Source: Aridibacter sp965216195 (lineage in GTDB: Bacteria; Acidobacteriota; Blastocatellia; Pyrinomonadales; Pyrinomonadaceae). From it: a stretch of DNA of 64,000 nucleotides. The notes beneath the pieces were generated by a model, which was not told the DNA's origin, searched no databases, and saw only the letters and a program-made list of their open reading frames with translations. Position numbers and translations under genes: made by a program. The stretch is taken from assembly GCA_965216195.1 (NCBI GenBank), contig OZ244151.1, forward strand, positions 1,302,001 to 1,366,000, in the 5' to 3' direction. Numbering within the stretch: the first letter of the stretch is position 1; the number at the start of each line of letters is the position of its first letter. Shown here one piece after another: positions 26,530-34,465 of the stretch.

Positions 26530-26802
26530 ATGGCGAATCGGAAAGGAGTTTTTATCGGCGCATACGTGCCTAATGAACTTAAAGAATCGTTGAAACGGCG
26601 GGCGGCTACAGAGCATCGTACGCTCTCGCAGGAGATCACAAGGATTTTAGTCGAAGCAGTTCACGGTAAGGGACTGCCGAGCGGTAGTGTGGATAGAAGA
26701 AACCCCAAAACAACGCCTCGCAGGCGTTCAACGGATCCGTTGCCGAGACGACGTTCGGAGGATATGCCCTATATTGCTCCGGAAGAGAAGGGAAAAGATT
26801 AA
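26530..26802 (+). CDS. Small ribbon-helix-helix (Arc-type) protein
   Basis: A 90-residue protein. Residues 6-47 (GVFIGAYVPNELKESLKRRA, then EHRTLSQEITRILVEAV) match the ribbon-helix-helix fold of Arc/FitA/CopG-type DNA-binding proteins, used by antitoxins and plasmid regulators. The C-terminal half is basic and disordered-looking with a repeated PRRRSTD / PRRRSED motif. No toxin gene is next to it. It starts 30 bases after rnpB; AAGGAG at 26511 lies 13 bases and GGAG at 26521 five bases upstream of the ATG. Confidence 0.75.
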   Translation: MANRKGVFIGAYVPNELKESLKRRAATEHRTLSQEITRILVEAVHGKGLPSGSVDRRNPKTTPRRRSTDPLPRRRSEDMPYIAPEEKGKD

Positions 26803-26828
26803 TTGTTTTGAAGATCTTGTTTGATAGG

Positions 26829-26855
26829 CGCCAACGCTCAGAAGCGTTGGCGTTT
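26829..26855 (+). terminator. Rho-independent terminator after the RHH gene
   Basis: A perfect 10-bp stem CGCCAACGCT / AGCGTTGGCG with a four-base loop is followed by TTTATT. Confidence 0.8.
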
Positions 26856-26890
26856 ATTGCTTGCAACTTATTTTGATAGAATTGGTATAA

Positions 26891-27628
26891 ATGAAAGGGA
26901 AATTGGTTTGGTTTTCAATTTTGGGAGTTTTGCTTGGCACCGTTGGGGGGTTTTTTATCGCCAATGGTTTAAATCGCTCGGAAATGAATAAACTCAGGGC
27001 GGAAAACGCCGCGCTGCTCAAGAAATCCGGCGGAGGAAATACACCGAATAAGCAAACTAGTTCTCTTAGCGAAGCGGAGATAAACGAAAAGCTCAAAGAA
27101 GCTGAAGAAAACCCAAAGGATTTTGCGTTTCAAAAAGGGCTTGGTCTGGCGCTTTATCAATACGCGGCGAAAAAACAGGATTCGAAATTACTCGAGCAGG
27201 TGGCGACGCTTTTAAACCGCGCGCATCAACTCAATAAAGATGACTATCAAGTTTTGGTTTCGCTGGGGAATGTAAATTTTGATCTTGGACAGCTTAATAA
27301 AGACACTGATCGAAACCTTAGGTCGCAGGCGCTTTACCAAACAGCGCTCGAAAAGAATCCAAAGGATACTGACGTGCTGGCAGATTTTGGGTTGACGTTC
27401 TTATTTGAGAAACCGTCGGATGCGGCTCGCGCCGTTTCAGAACTGGACAAAGCCTTGGGTCAGAACCCAAAACACGAGAGAGCGCTTCAGTTTATGACCC
27501 AGGCAAAAATTGATTCGGGCAATGAAAAGGAAGCACGCGAATATCTCGCGAGGCTTAAAGAAGTTAATCCAAAAAACCTCGGAATCAACCTCCTGGAGAG
27601 TAAACTCGCGCAAATAACAAATAAATGA
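26891..27628 (+). CDS. Membrane-anchored TPR protein
   Basis: A 245-residue protein with one N-terminal membrane segment (residues 4-24, WFSILGVLLGTVGGFFIANG), a short coiled-coil-like stretch (SEMNKLRAENAALLKK) and at least three tetratricopeptide repeats in the C-terminal two thirds (YQVLVSLGNVNFDLGQLNKD; DTDVLADFGLTFLFEKPSDA; HERALQFMTQAKIDSGNEKE). TPR proteins of this kind act as assembly or scaffold factors, often for envelope complexes or c-type cytochrome assembly; the role here is unknown. The stop overlaps the next start (ATGA). Confidence 0.78.
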   Translation: MKGKLVWFSILGVLLGTVGGFFIANGLNRSEMNKLRAENAALLKKSGGGNTPNKQTSSLSEAEINEKLKEAEENPKDFAFQKGLGLALYQYAAKKQDSKLLEQVATLLNRAHQLNKDDYQVLVSLGNVNFDLGQLNKDTDRNLRSQALYQTALEKNPKDTDVLADFGLTFLFEKPSDAARAVSELDKALGQNPKHERALQFMTQAKIDSGNEKEAREYLARLKEVNPKNLGINLLESKLAQITNK

Positions 27629-27921
27629 AGTGGTTAATAATTCTAGCCTTATTTTTGGTTTTGATCGGGATAATTGCCTATCGATACCGCAAACAAATCC
27701 AAACGGGTTGGTTTATGTGGCAGGCGTTTCGCAAATTCCGTCAGCAGGTAAAACCAAAACAAAAGAAGCAAGTTCCAAAAAAAGACACGAGCAAAGATTC
27801 TGAACTGACTCGCTGCCCGACGTGTAGTAAATGGACGCCTCAGGAAGATGCGGTAAAGCTAAAGTCAAACTATTATTGTTCGCTGCAATGCATGGAGGAA
27901 TCGATTGGCGTGAAGGCTTAA
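27625..27921 (+). CDS. Small membrane protein with C-terminal four-cysteine zinc-ribbon-like motif
   Basis: A 98-residue protein. An N-terminal membrane helix (MKWLIILALFLVLIGIIAYRY) is followed by a basic linker and then CPTCSKW and YYCSLQCME, two Cys pairs that could hold one zinc ion. This resembles PP0621-type small proteins. It is translationally coupled to the TPR gene, so the two probably act together. Confidence 0.72.
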   Translation: MKWLIILALFLVLIGIIAYRYRKQIQTGWFMWQAFRKFRQQVKPKQKKQVPKKDTSKDSELTRCPTCSKWTPQEDAVKLKSNYYCSLQCMEESIGVKA

Positions 27922-27939
27922 TCGTATGTAACGAATGCG

Positions 27940-28240
27940 TTAAGTAGCGGCCTTTTACTGCGCCGGTTTCTAATTTCACAGGGGTCGATGGTCAAAGACC
28001 ATCTGCTAAACGATTAGCTTTTTCGTTATTTTATAATCCACAGCGGCAACCAACGTTAAGTGAGCGGTCTACGACCGCGTTTACTTTCAATCGACGGCAA
28101 CCGATGGTCAAAGACCATCTGCTAAACGGACAATGTTGTTGATGTTTAAAGTCTGGACAGTCGGAATTCGTTAAGTGAGCGGTCTGTGACCGCGCCGGTT
28201 TTAAGTTAGCTGATGGTCAAAGATCATTTGCTAAACGGCG
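27940..28240. repeat. Tandem array of alternating palindromes (three ~112-bp units)
   Basis: This 339-base gene-free stretch is filled by two alternating hairpin elements. Element A is GATGGTC-AAA-GACCATC followed by TGCTAAACG (27987, 28103 and, with changes, 28212). Element B is GTTAAGTGA then GCGGTC-NNN-GACCGC (28064 and 28179, plus a decayed copy near 27947). A-to-A distances are 116 and 109 bases and B-to-B is 115, so the array is about three tandem B+A units. Loop bases vary (TAC, TGT) while stems hold, as expected if the hairpin matters. It lies between convergent genes. Confidence 0.8.
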
Positions 28241-28260
28241 ACATCGCCGCTATTAACGGA

Positions 28261-29160
28261 TTACTTGGGAATGAAATTTTCGAGATACCAATTTACGAGT
28301 TGATTTCCGAAAAGAAGCGAAACGATTGAACCTATTCCGAGAAAAATTCCAAACGGAATTTGAGCCTGAAGGTCCTTATCTTTTTGACGCGAAATTAACG
28401 CAACTCCCGCCAGCGCTCCAGAAAAAGCACCGATAAAAATTGCAAGGAATACGAGTCTCCATCCAAGAAGGGCACCGACTCCAAACATCATTTTTACGTC
28501 TCCGAGTCCCATTGCATCTACCCCGCGGAGACGCTTCCAAAGCTCTCCAATTAACCACAACGAACCTCCGCCGATCAGGGCTCCGAAAACGGCGCCAACC
28601 AAAGAGACAAGCAATACCGGTTGTCCGTGAAGCATCGTCATAGGCGCATGGCTTAGATCCGAAAAAAAGAGGGCATTTCCTAACGCCAAAGGGAAGATAA
28701 GGCGCACCAGAAAAGCGAATGCCAAAAGCGGGTATGTAATGACGTTTGGGAGAATCATGTGTTCAGCGTCGATAAAAATCAGCGCGATAATTGTTGTCAC
28801 AAACAGTAGCGCCACTGGAAGAAAAACCGTAAATCCTACTTGCCAAACCGTAATCGCAAAAACGAGTGCAGTTAAAAATTCTACTGCCGGATAGCGAGGT
28901 GATATCGGGGATTTACAATTCCGGCATTTGCCACCGAGAATTAGCCAGCTGAGAATGGGTATATTGTCGTACGGCCTGATTTTTTTCTCGCATTTTGGGC
29001 ATGCGGAGTTTGGAAATACAATCGACTTTCCGCGCGGTATGCGGTGAATAACTACGTTTAGAAAGCTTCCGACGATCGCTCCTAGGGCAAAGAAAAACAG
29101 GTAACCGATAAACACGGGCAAACCCGTTAACTCTTCAAATGTATTGAAAAATAATATCAT
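28261..29160 (-). CDS. Prepilin peptidase (type IV leader peptidase, A24)
   Basis: An approximately 299-residue integral membrane aspartyl protease that removes and methylates prepilin leaders. The N-terminal domain GAIVGSFLNVVIHRIPRGKS is followed by two CxxC pairs (CPKCEKK and CRNCKSP), and the first catalytic aspartate lies in IFIDAEHMILPN. The second catalytic site is MGLGDVKMMFGVGALLGW (GxGD). The ATG at 29160 is preferred to a TTG at 29217 because it begins just before the first membrane helix. Pilin genes are not in this window. Confidence 0.9.
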   Translation of the reverse strand: MILFFNTFEELTGLPVFIGYLFFFALGAIVGSFLNVVIHRIPRGKSIVFPNSACPKCEKKIRPYDNIPILSWLILGGKCRNCKSPISPRYPAVEFLTALVFAITVWQVGFTVFLPVALLFVTTIIALIFIDAEHMILPNVITYPLLAFAFLVRLIFPLALGNALFFSDLSHAPMTMLHGQPVLLVSLVGAVFGALIGGGSLWLIGELWKRLRGVDAMGLGDVKMMFGVGALLGWRLVFLAIFIGAFSGALAGVALISRQKDKDLQAQIPFGIFLGIGSIVSLLFGNQLVNWYLENFIPK

Positions 29161-29304
29161 TGGATAAAGATTTGGAAGCGCGGTGGGAAAAAATACGTTG
29201 CGAAATGGGAACCGCAACTGTTATATATAATAACGTTTTAAGAGAAAATGGGGAAGTGAAATTTCACATTGCCTCATCCCAAGTCCGTTTAATTCCAGAA
29301 GATC

Positions 29305-30621
29305 ATGAAAAAACATAAGTTATCCGCAGCAGTTGGAATGATTCTCATCGTTTTAAGCTCAACCACGCATTTCGCGCAACAGCAGCCAAAAGATTCGAAA
29401 CTTCTATGGGAAGAGGTCAAAGAGTTTGTTGAAGTCCGCGTTGAAGCCATGAGGCAGCAGGGGAAAAGGCCCAAGCGGGAGGACGTCGACAGGCTTAGGA
29501 ATAGGCGACAAAGGCTTGCCCGTCAAAATGCGAAGATAATTGAATCGCGTCCAAATCTTGCTGCGAATGATTATTTTTATCTCGGAATGATATATGACGC
29601 CGGAGGCGACTACGACAAAGCTCTCGATGTTACCAGCAAATATCTGGCGATGGCCCCACCCGATACAAAACCCTCCAACCTTCAATCGGTCCGTGAAGCC
29701 ATTATAGTGTTTGCCGGAAGAACTAAAAATTTTGATGTCATGGAGCGAACTTTCCTCGAGTGGAGCAAAGGGGAAACAAAGGCAGCCGAGAGGCAAGAAC
29801 TCCTGCGGACAATGGCCGTTCACTTCTATAACGGTCGAAAGTATAAAGAAAGCGTCAAATATGGAGAAGAGGCTTGGAAAAATGCGAAAGCGGCGCCTGC
29901 GAGAACTCTTCGCGAACGACGCGCGAAGGACAGGTTGTATAGCGATCTGGCGGAAGTTCTCGCGATGGGATATCGCAGGATTGGCAGAAAAGATGATTCC
30001 ATTACTCTTCTTGCGGAAGGAAGAGCGATGTCGTTTTCCATTCCTTCGGCCGGGTTATACCGCAAGGTAATGGAAATAGTTGGCAGGCTTCGAATTTCCG
30101 AAAAACGCCTCATGCAGAGACTGGAGTCGTTTGACGGGCCGGTTCCAGCTCCCGATTTATCCATTGATCAATGGATTGACCTCGATCCGACCGAGTTGAG
30201 CGATTTGCGCGGAAAGGTCGTTCTACTCGATTTTTGGTACACATGGTGTACGCCATGCATTATTACATTTCCGCGTTTAAGGAGTTGGGACAGAAAATAT
30301 GGAAAGCGTGGATTGGTAATTATTGGCGTTACAGGCTATATGGGACAGATCGGAGGACAGCGGGTCACGAAGGAACAGGAATACGATTATATAGCCAAAT
30401 TCAAAAAGAAGCATCGATTAAGATACGGTGTCGCGATTCAGGATGATATGCGTTCGAGCGAGTCAGAATATGGAATTGGAGCTTTCCCCACGACCGTATT
30501 AATTGATCGGAAGGGAACGATCAGATATATCGGAGTAGGAGCCGGCGAAGAGGAAAATTTGAATTTGGGCGCAATGATTAAGAAATTAATTAAAGAAAAA
30601 GCGGATATAGCTCAAAACTAA
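29305..30621 (+). CDS. Exported TlpA/ResA-like thioredoxin with N-terminal helical repeats
   Basis: A 438-residue exported protein. A signal peptide (residues 1-25) is followed by about 240 residues of helical, TPR-like sequence (NDYFYLGMIYDAGGDYDKAL is a clear repeat) and a C-terminal thioredoxin-like domain from about 285. The redox site is WCTPC (Cys315 and Cys318), and the cis-Pro loop is GAFPTTVLID. Such proteins reduce or exchange disulfides in the periplasm. It is divergent from the prepilin peptidase gene, with 144 bases between starts. Confidence 0.85.
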   Translation: MKKHKLSAAVGMILIVLSSTTHFAQQQPKDSKLLWEEVKEFVEVRVEAMRQQGKRPKREDVDRLRNRRQRLARQNAKIIESRPNLAANDYFYLGMIYDAGGDYDKALDVTSKYLAMAPPDTKPSNLQSVREAIIVFAGRTKNFDVMERTFLEWSKGETKAAERQELLRTMAVHFYNGRKYKESVKYGEEAWKNAKAAPARTLRERRAKDRLYSDLAEVLAMGYRRIGRKDDSITLLAEGRAMSFSIPSAGLYRKVMEIVGRLRISEKRLMQRLESFDGPVPAPDLSIDQWIDLDPTELSDLRGKVVLLDFWYTWCTPCIITFPRLRSWDRKYGKRGLVIIGVTGYMGQIGGQRVTKEQEYDYIAKFKKKHRLRYGVAIQDDMRSSESEYGIGAFPTTVLIDRKGTIRYIGVGAGEEENLNLGAMIKKLIKEKADIAQN

Positions 30622-30759
30622 TCAATTACCGGCATTAAGTAAGTCACCACCTGATCGGTCAAGATATCGACGGGTAACCTTTACCTTGCAATTAAACTTA
30701 TTCCTTATAAAATTACGTCAAAAGCAAAACAAATCTGGTAAAAATGTTTGGAGGCGAAT

Positions 30760-33700
30760 GTGATCCCAAAAACGTTCGGTAGCGTAATTTTCCTGGTCGC
30801 GGTAATCCTTTTCTCAGCGCCTTACATTTCAGCACAAAACACTAAAGGAAAGGCTCAAAAGAATGCGAAAGTCGTAGAAAAGAAGAAGCCTTCTCTTCCA
30901 CTGAAAACCACGAGAAAGGTTGAGTTTACTACAACAGAAGGAACTTGGCTTTCACTAGACATTTCTCGCGACGGAAAGACCATAATTTTTGATTTGCTTG
31001 GTGATTTTTATTCGTTGCCAATTTCGGGTGGAACGGCGAAGCCTTTTATGACGGGACTCCCGTTTGATTCGCAGCCCAGATTTTCGCCGGACGGGAAAAT
31101 GATTGCGTTTGTCAGCGACAGAAGCGGCTCGAATAATTTGTGGATTTCAAAGGCAGATGGATCTGGCGCCAAGCAGCTATCAAAAGAAGACCAAGCTGAA
31201 TTTGTTTCACCGGCCTGGACACCTGATGGTGAATACGTGATCGTATCGAAGGCGTCCGAAGCGTCTCTCGGCGGCTACGACCTTTGGATGTACCATAGGC
31301 TAGGCGGGAGCGGCCTGCGGATCAGTAAGGGTAAGCCTCCGTCACCGATGCCCGGTTCGTTTCCCAGACCGGGGCCAAGTTCGTATGGAGCACTGCCGAC
31401 GAAAGACGGGAAGTACATTTACTACGCCCGCCAATCACCTGGAGGTCGCTCCGGTCTCAGCATCAGAAACTGTCAGATCGTTAGGCGCAATCGTGTCACA
31501 GGTGAAGAGGACACAATAACGTTTGCCCGCGGAAATGCCTTTAGACCCTTAGTTTCATCCGATGGAAAAACTTTGGTCTATGGTACGCGTTACGAAGGAA
31601 AGACCGGACTCAGGATTCGAGATCTGAATTCTGGGGAAGAGCGCTGGCTGAAATATCCGGTACAAAGAGATGAGCAGGAATCGAGGGCAACGAGAGATCT
31701 TCTTCCCACGTACGTGTTTACGCCGGATGAAAAGGAGATCCTGATTTCTTATGGCGGGAAAATCCATCGGGTTGCTGTTTCGGACGGTACCTCACGGGAA
31801 ATCCCTTTTAGGGCGAAAGTATCGCTGGATGTTGGCCCACCACTATACGTGCCGCGCAAACTTGATCAGGGCGCGGTTAAGGCCCGCCTGATTCAAGAAC
31901 CTGAAGTATCGCCAGATGGAAAAAGGATCGTCTTCTCAGCGCTAACCGCTGTTTACACAATGGATCTGCGCAGCCGCAAACCGGTCCGACTGACGTCAAC
32001 AAATAGTCCTCGAGAGTTTCAGCCATCTTGGTCTCCTGATGGAAAGTGGATTGCATTTGTTTCTTGGTCAACTGGAGGCGGACATATTTGGAAGATGCGT
32101 GCGGATGGTACCGGGACGCCTCAGCGGCTAACTCGAACTCCGGCCTTTTACAGGGATCCGGTTTGGACTCCGGACGGACACCAAATCATCGCCTTGAAGA
32201 CTTCGCGCTTAACGCGGGTAAATCATCCGTCGGATTTTTTAGGTCCTCAACCGGGACTGGATATCATAAAGCTTTCTGCAAATGGCGGTAAAATAGACGT
32301 GATTGTTCCTTCGAGGGGTATGGGAAGGCCTCATTTTGGACCCGAAAGAGGTCGGATATATGTGTACGGAAATCGGGGTTTAATATCATTTCGCTTCGAC
32401 GGTACCGATCGGCGGACGCATTTTAAGGTCGTTGGGAAAAGGCATTTTGGGCGTCCGAATCCCGCTCGTGATGCGAGAATCAGTCCGGATGGCAAATACG
32501 GTCTTGCATTGGTCAGCGGACAGGTTTATTACTTTGCGGTGCCTCGCGCAGGCGGCAATACGCCGACCATAAACGTAGGTAGATCACCAGTTCCGATCAA
32601 GAAATTGACGAATATCGGTGCGGATTCATTTGGATGGTCGCGCGATAGTAAAACCGTTAATTGGACGGTTGGTTCGACGTTTTATCGGCAGAAGACCGCA
32701 ACAATTTCCTTTGAGGCGCCGAAAAAGGAGGCTGGCGACAAGAAATCGACTGATGCTGAGGCGAAGGTTGTAAAAGAAGGGAAATCTGCCGCGGAGGAAG
32801 TAAACATATCGATTCATAGACGTCGATTTACGCCCAACGGAACAGCCGTTTTACGTGGCGCTCGCGCCATTACGATGCGGGGAAATGAAGTGATCGATGA
32901 CTCGGATATTGTTGTCGTTAACAATCGAATTGCAGCTATCGGTAAACGCGGAAGCGTTTCGATACCGGAGGGCGCCAAGATTTTCGATTTATCAGGAAAA
33001 ACGATTATCCCCGGCATTATTGACGTCCACGCCCACTGGGAGGTCAGGCATTCCGTTTTAGACACGGAGGATTATACTTTTTGGGGAAATCTTGCCTACG
33101 GCGTGACGACCGGACGCGATCCCCAAACAAACACGAATGACACCTTCGCCTATCAGGATCTGGTCGATATGGGTGCGATGATCGGACCAAGAATCTTTTC
33201 TACTGGTCCGGGAATTTTCTCTGACCAGGATTTTAAGACCTATAAACAGGCTAAGGACACAGTTGCCCGCTATCAAAAACATTATCGAACGAACACTTTA
33301 AAATCCTATGTTGTTGGAAATAGAAAGCAGCGCCAATGGGTGGCGCAAGCTTCGAAAGAACTTGGAATTATTCCTACGACGGAGGGCGCGAGTAATCTAA
33401 AACTCAATCTAACTCACGCAATTGACGGGTTTGCGGGAAACGAACACTCACTTCCAGTTGTGCCGATTTACAACGACGTAGTCCAGCTTTTTGCGAAGAC
33501 CGGAATAACCTACACACCCACGCTGGTTGTTGCATATGGTGGCCCCGCCGCAAAATACTATTTCTTTGGCGAGGGGGATCCGTATAAAAACAAGAAGCTT
33601 CAGCGGTTTAATCCACAAGCTGTACTCGACGAAAAATTGGCCCGTATTCCGAAATTTAGAGACAGCGAATATATCTTTCCTCAAATTGCGCGAGGAGCTG

Positions 33701-34110
33701 CAGATATTGTAGCCGCAGGAGGTAGAGTAGGGGTTGGCGGTCATGGAGAATTGCAGGGCTTGCAGTGCCATTGGGAGATGTGGGGCTACGCCATGGGCGG
33801 AATGAAGCCACACGACGTTCTGCGAACGGCAACAATTATGGGAGCTGAGGCGATTGGTTACGCACAGGATTTAGGCAGTCTCGAGAGGGGTAAAATGGCT
33901 GACCTGGTGGTACTCGATAAAAATCCATTGGATGATATTAGAAATACCAACAAGATTCGATATGTGATGAAAAACGGAGAGATGTTTGACGGCGATACGT
34001 TGAATCAGCTTTACCCTGTAAGGAAAGAACTACCGAAACCTTGGTGGTGGCGGGACAAGCCCGTAAAAGAGAGGTTCCATAAATTATGGCAAAAAAAGAT
34101 AAAATACTGA
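30760..34110 (+). CDS. TolB-like propeller / amidohydrolase fusion protein, exported
   Basis: A 1116-residue exported protein. A signal peptide precedes a long PD40/TolB propeller (FSPDGKMIAFVSDRSGSNN, WTPDGEYVIVS, WSPDGKWIAFVSW), then from about residue 690 a metal-dependent amidohydrolase: GKTIIPGIIDVHAHWE has the HxH site, GGRVGVGGHGELQG lies near the C-terminal end of the barrel, and LGSLERGKMADLVVLDKNPL is the classical closing motif. Probably a periplasmic peptidase-like or imidazolonepropionase-like hydrolase; substrate unknown. The GTG at 30760 is chosen because GGAGG sits six bases upstream; a TTG at 30748 is the alternative. Confidence 0.85.
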   Translation: MIPKTFGSVIFLVAVILFSAPYISAQNTKGKAQKNAKVVEKKKPSLPLKTTRKVEFTTTEGTWLSLDISRDGKTIIFDLLGDFYSLPISGGTAKPFMTGLPFDSQPRFSPDGKMIAFVSDRSGSNNLWISKADGSGAKQLSKEDQAEFVSPAWTPDGEYVIVSKASEASLGGYDLWMYHRLGGSGLRISKGKPPSPMPGSFPRPGPSSYGALPTKDGKYIYYARQSPGGRSGLSIRNCQIVRRNRVTGEEDTITFARGNAFRPLVSSDGKTLVYGTRYEGKTGLRIRDLNSGEERWLKYPVQRDEQESRATRDLLPTYVFTPDEKEILISYGGKIHRVAVSDGTSREIPFRAKVSLDVGPPLYVPRKLDQGAVKARLIQEPEVSPDGKRIVFSALTAVYTMDLRSRKPVRLTSTNSPREFQPSWSPDGKWIAFVSWSTGGGHIWKMRADGTGTPQRLTRTPAFYRDPVWTPDGHQIIALKTSRLTRVNHPSDFLGPQPGLDIIKLSANGGKIDVIVPSRGMGRPHFGPERGRIYVYGNRGLISFRFDGTDRRTHFKVVGKRHFGRPNPARDARISPDGKYGLALVSGQVYYFAVPRAGGNTPTINVGRSPVPIKKLTNIGADSFGWSRDSKTVNWTVGSTFYRQKTATISFEAPKKEAGDKKSTDAEAKVVKEGKSAAEEVNISIHRRRFTPNGTAVLRGARAITMRGNEVIDDSDIVVVNNRIAAIGKRGSVSIPEGAKIFDLSGKTIIPGIIDVHAHWEVRHSVLDTEDYTFWGNLAYGVTTGRDPQTNTNDTFAYQDLVDMGAMIGPRIFSTGPGIFSDQDFKTYKQAKDTVARYQKHYRTNTLKSYVVGNRKQRQWVAQASKELGIIPTTEGASNLKLNLTHAIDGFAGNEHSLPVVPIYNDVVQLFAKTGITYTPTLVVAYGGPAAKYYFFGEGDPYKNKKLQRFNPQAVLDEKLARIPKFRDSEYIFPQIARGAADIVAAGGRVGVGGHGELQGLQCHWEMWGYAMGGMKPHDVLRTATIMGAEAIGYAQDLGSLERGKMADLVVLDKNPLDDIRNTNKIRYVMKNGEMFDGDTLNQLYPVRKELPKPWWWRDKPVKERFHKLWQKKIKY

Positions 34111-34286
34111 CGGCGGAAAATGGCTTCGCGGTTATGATGACGAGTGGGGCGGTAATCACGGTAAGAGCAAACAAATACCTCATTGTCGGTTCCGAAGAGA
34201 TCAGTTTCTTAACGAATGATGACACGGTTGTCGGACGTTTTCGATACTCCGATGTTTCCGGAATCGTAAACATTGACCATACCTGA
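34086..34286 (+). CDS. Possible small protein overlapping the amidohydrolase gene end
   Basis: A 66-residue reading frame, MAKKDKILTAENGFAVMMTS at its start, with alternating hydrophobic residues that suggest a small beta barrel (AVITVRANKYLIVGS, TVVGRFRYSDVSGIV). It overlaps the last 25 bases of the amidohydrolase gene in another frame. Composition looks protein-like and the C-terminal half lies outside the larger gene, which favours a real gene. No family recognised. Confidence 0.45.
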   Translation: MAKKDKILTAENGFAVMMTSGAVITVRANKYLIVGSEEISFLTNDDTVVGRFRYSDVSGIVNIDHT

Positions 34287-34297
34287 GAAGAGAAATT

Positions 34298-34341
34298 TGG
34301 AGTCCGCGATCGGAATCGAACAGACAAATAAAGCTTTTGCA
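34298..34341 (-). pseudogene. Decayed copy of the tRNA-Cys 3' half
   Basis: Forty-four bases match the 3' end of the tRNA-Cys at 38017-38060 in 39 positions. They include the CCA end, the whole T-arm (GTTCGATTCCGATC core) and the anticodon GCA. The 5' half of the tRNA is not present. It is on the same strand as the intact tRNA. This can be a broken tandem copy or the remnant of an integration site. Confidence 0.75.
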
Positions 34342-34412
34342 TCCGATTTCGACAGGATATTTCTCTCTTATCCAAATGGCTTTCCAAGATACTGAAAACG
34401 GACTTAATCTGT

Positions 34413-34442
34413 AAAAAAAGCGGGGCTGTCCCCGCGTTTTTT
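34413..34442. terminator. Bidirectional terminator between convergent genes
   Basis: Seven A, then GCGGGG-CTGT-CCCCGC, then G and six T. It can work for the small plus-strand gene and for the VPS10-like gene on the minus strand. Confidence 0.8.
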
Positions 34443-34465
34443 AATATCAGCATATTTCCATAGAA

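Noticed and set aside
27940..28240. CRISPR array
   Set aside because: The repeats alternate between two different palindromes, are imperfect, and are not separated by unique spacers of uniform size; no cas gene is nearby.
30748..30759. TTG start for the amidohydrolase
   Set aside because: It overlaps the GGAGG ribosome site that serves the GTG at 30760.
34298..34370. Functional second tRNA-Cys
   Set aside because: Only the 3' half is present; the acceptor stem and D-arm partners cannot be found on the 5' side.
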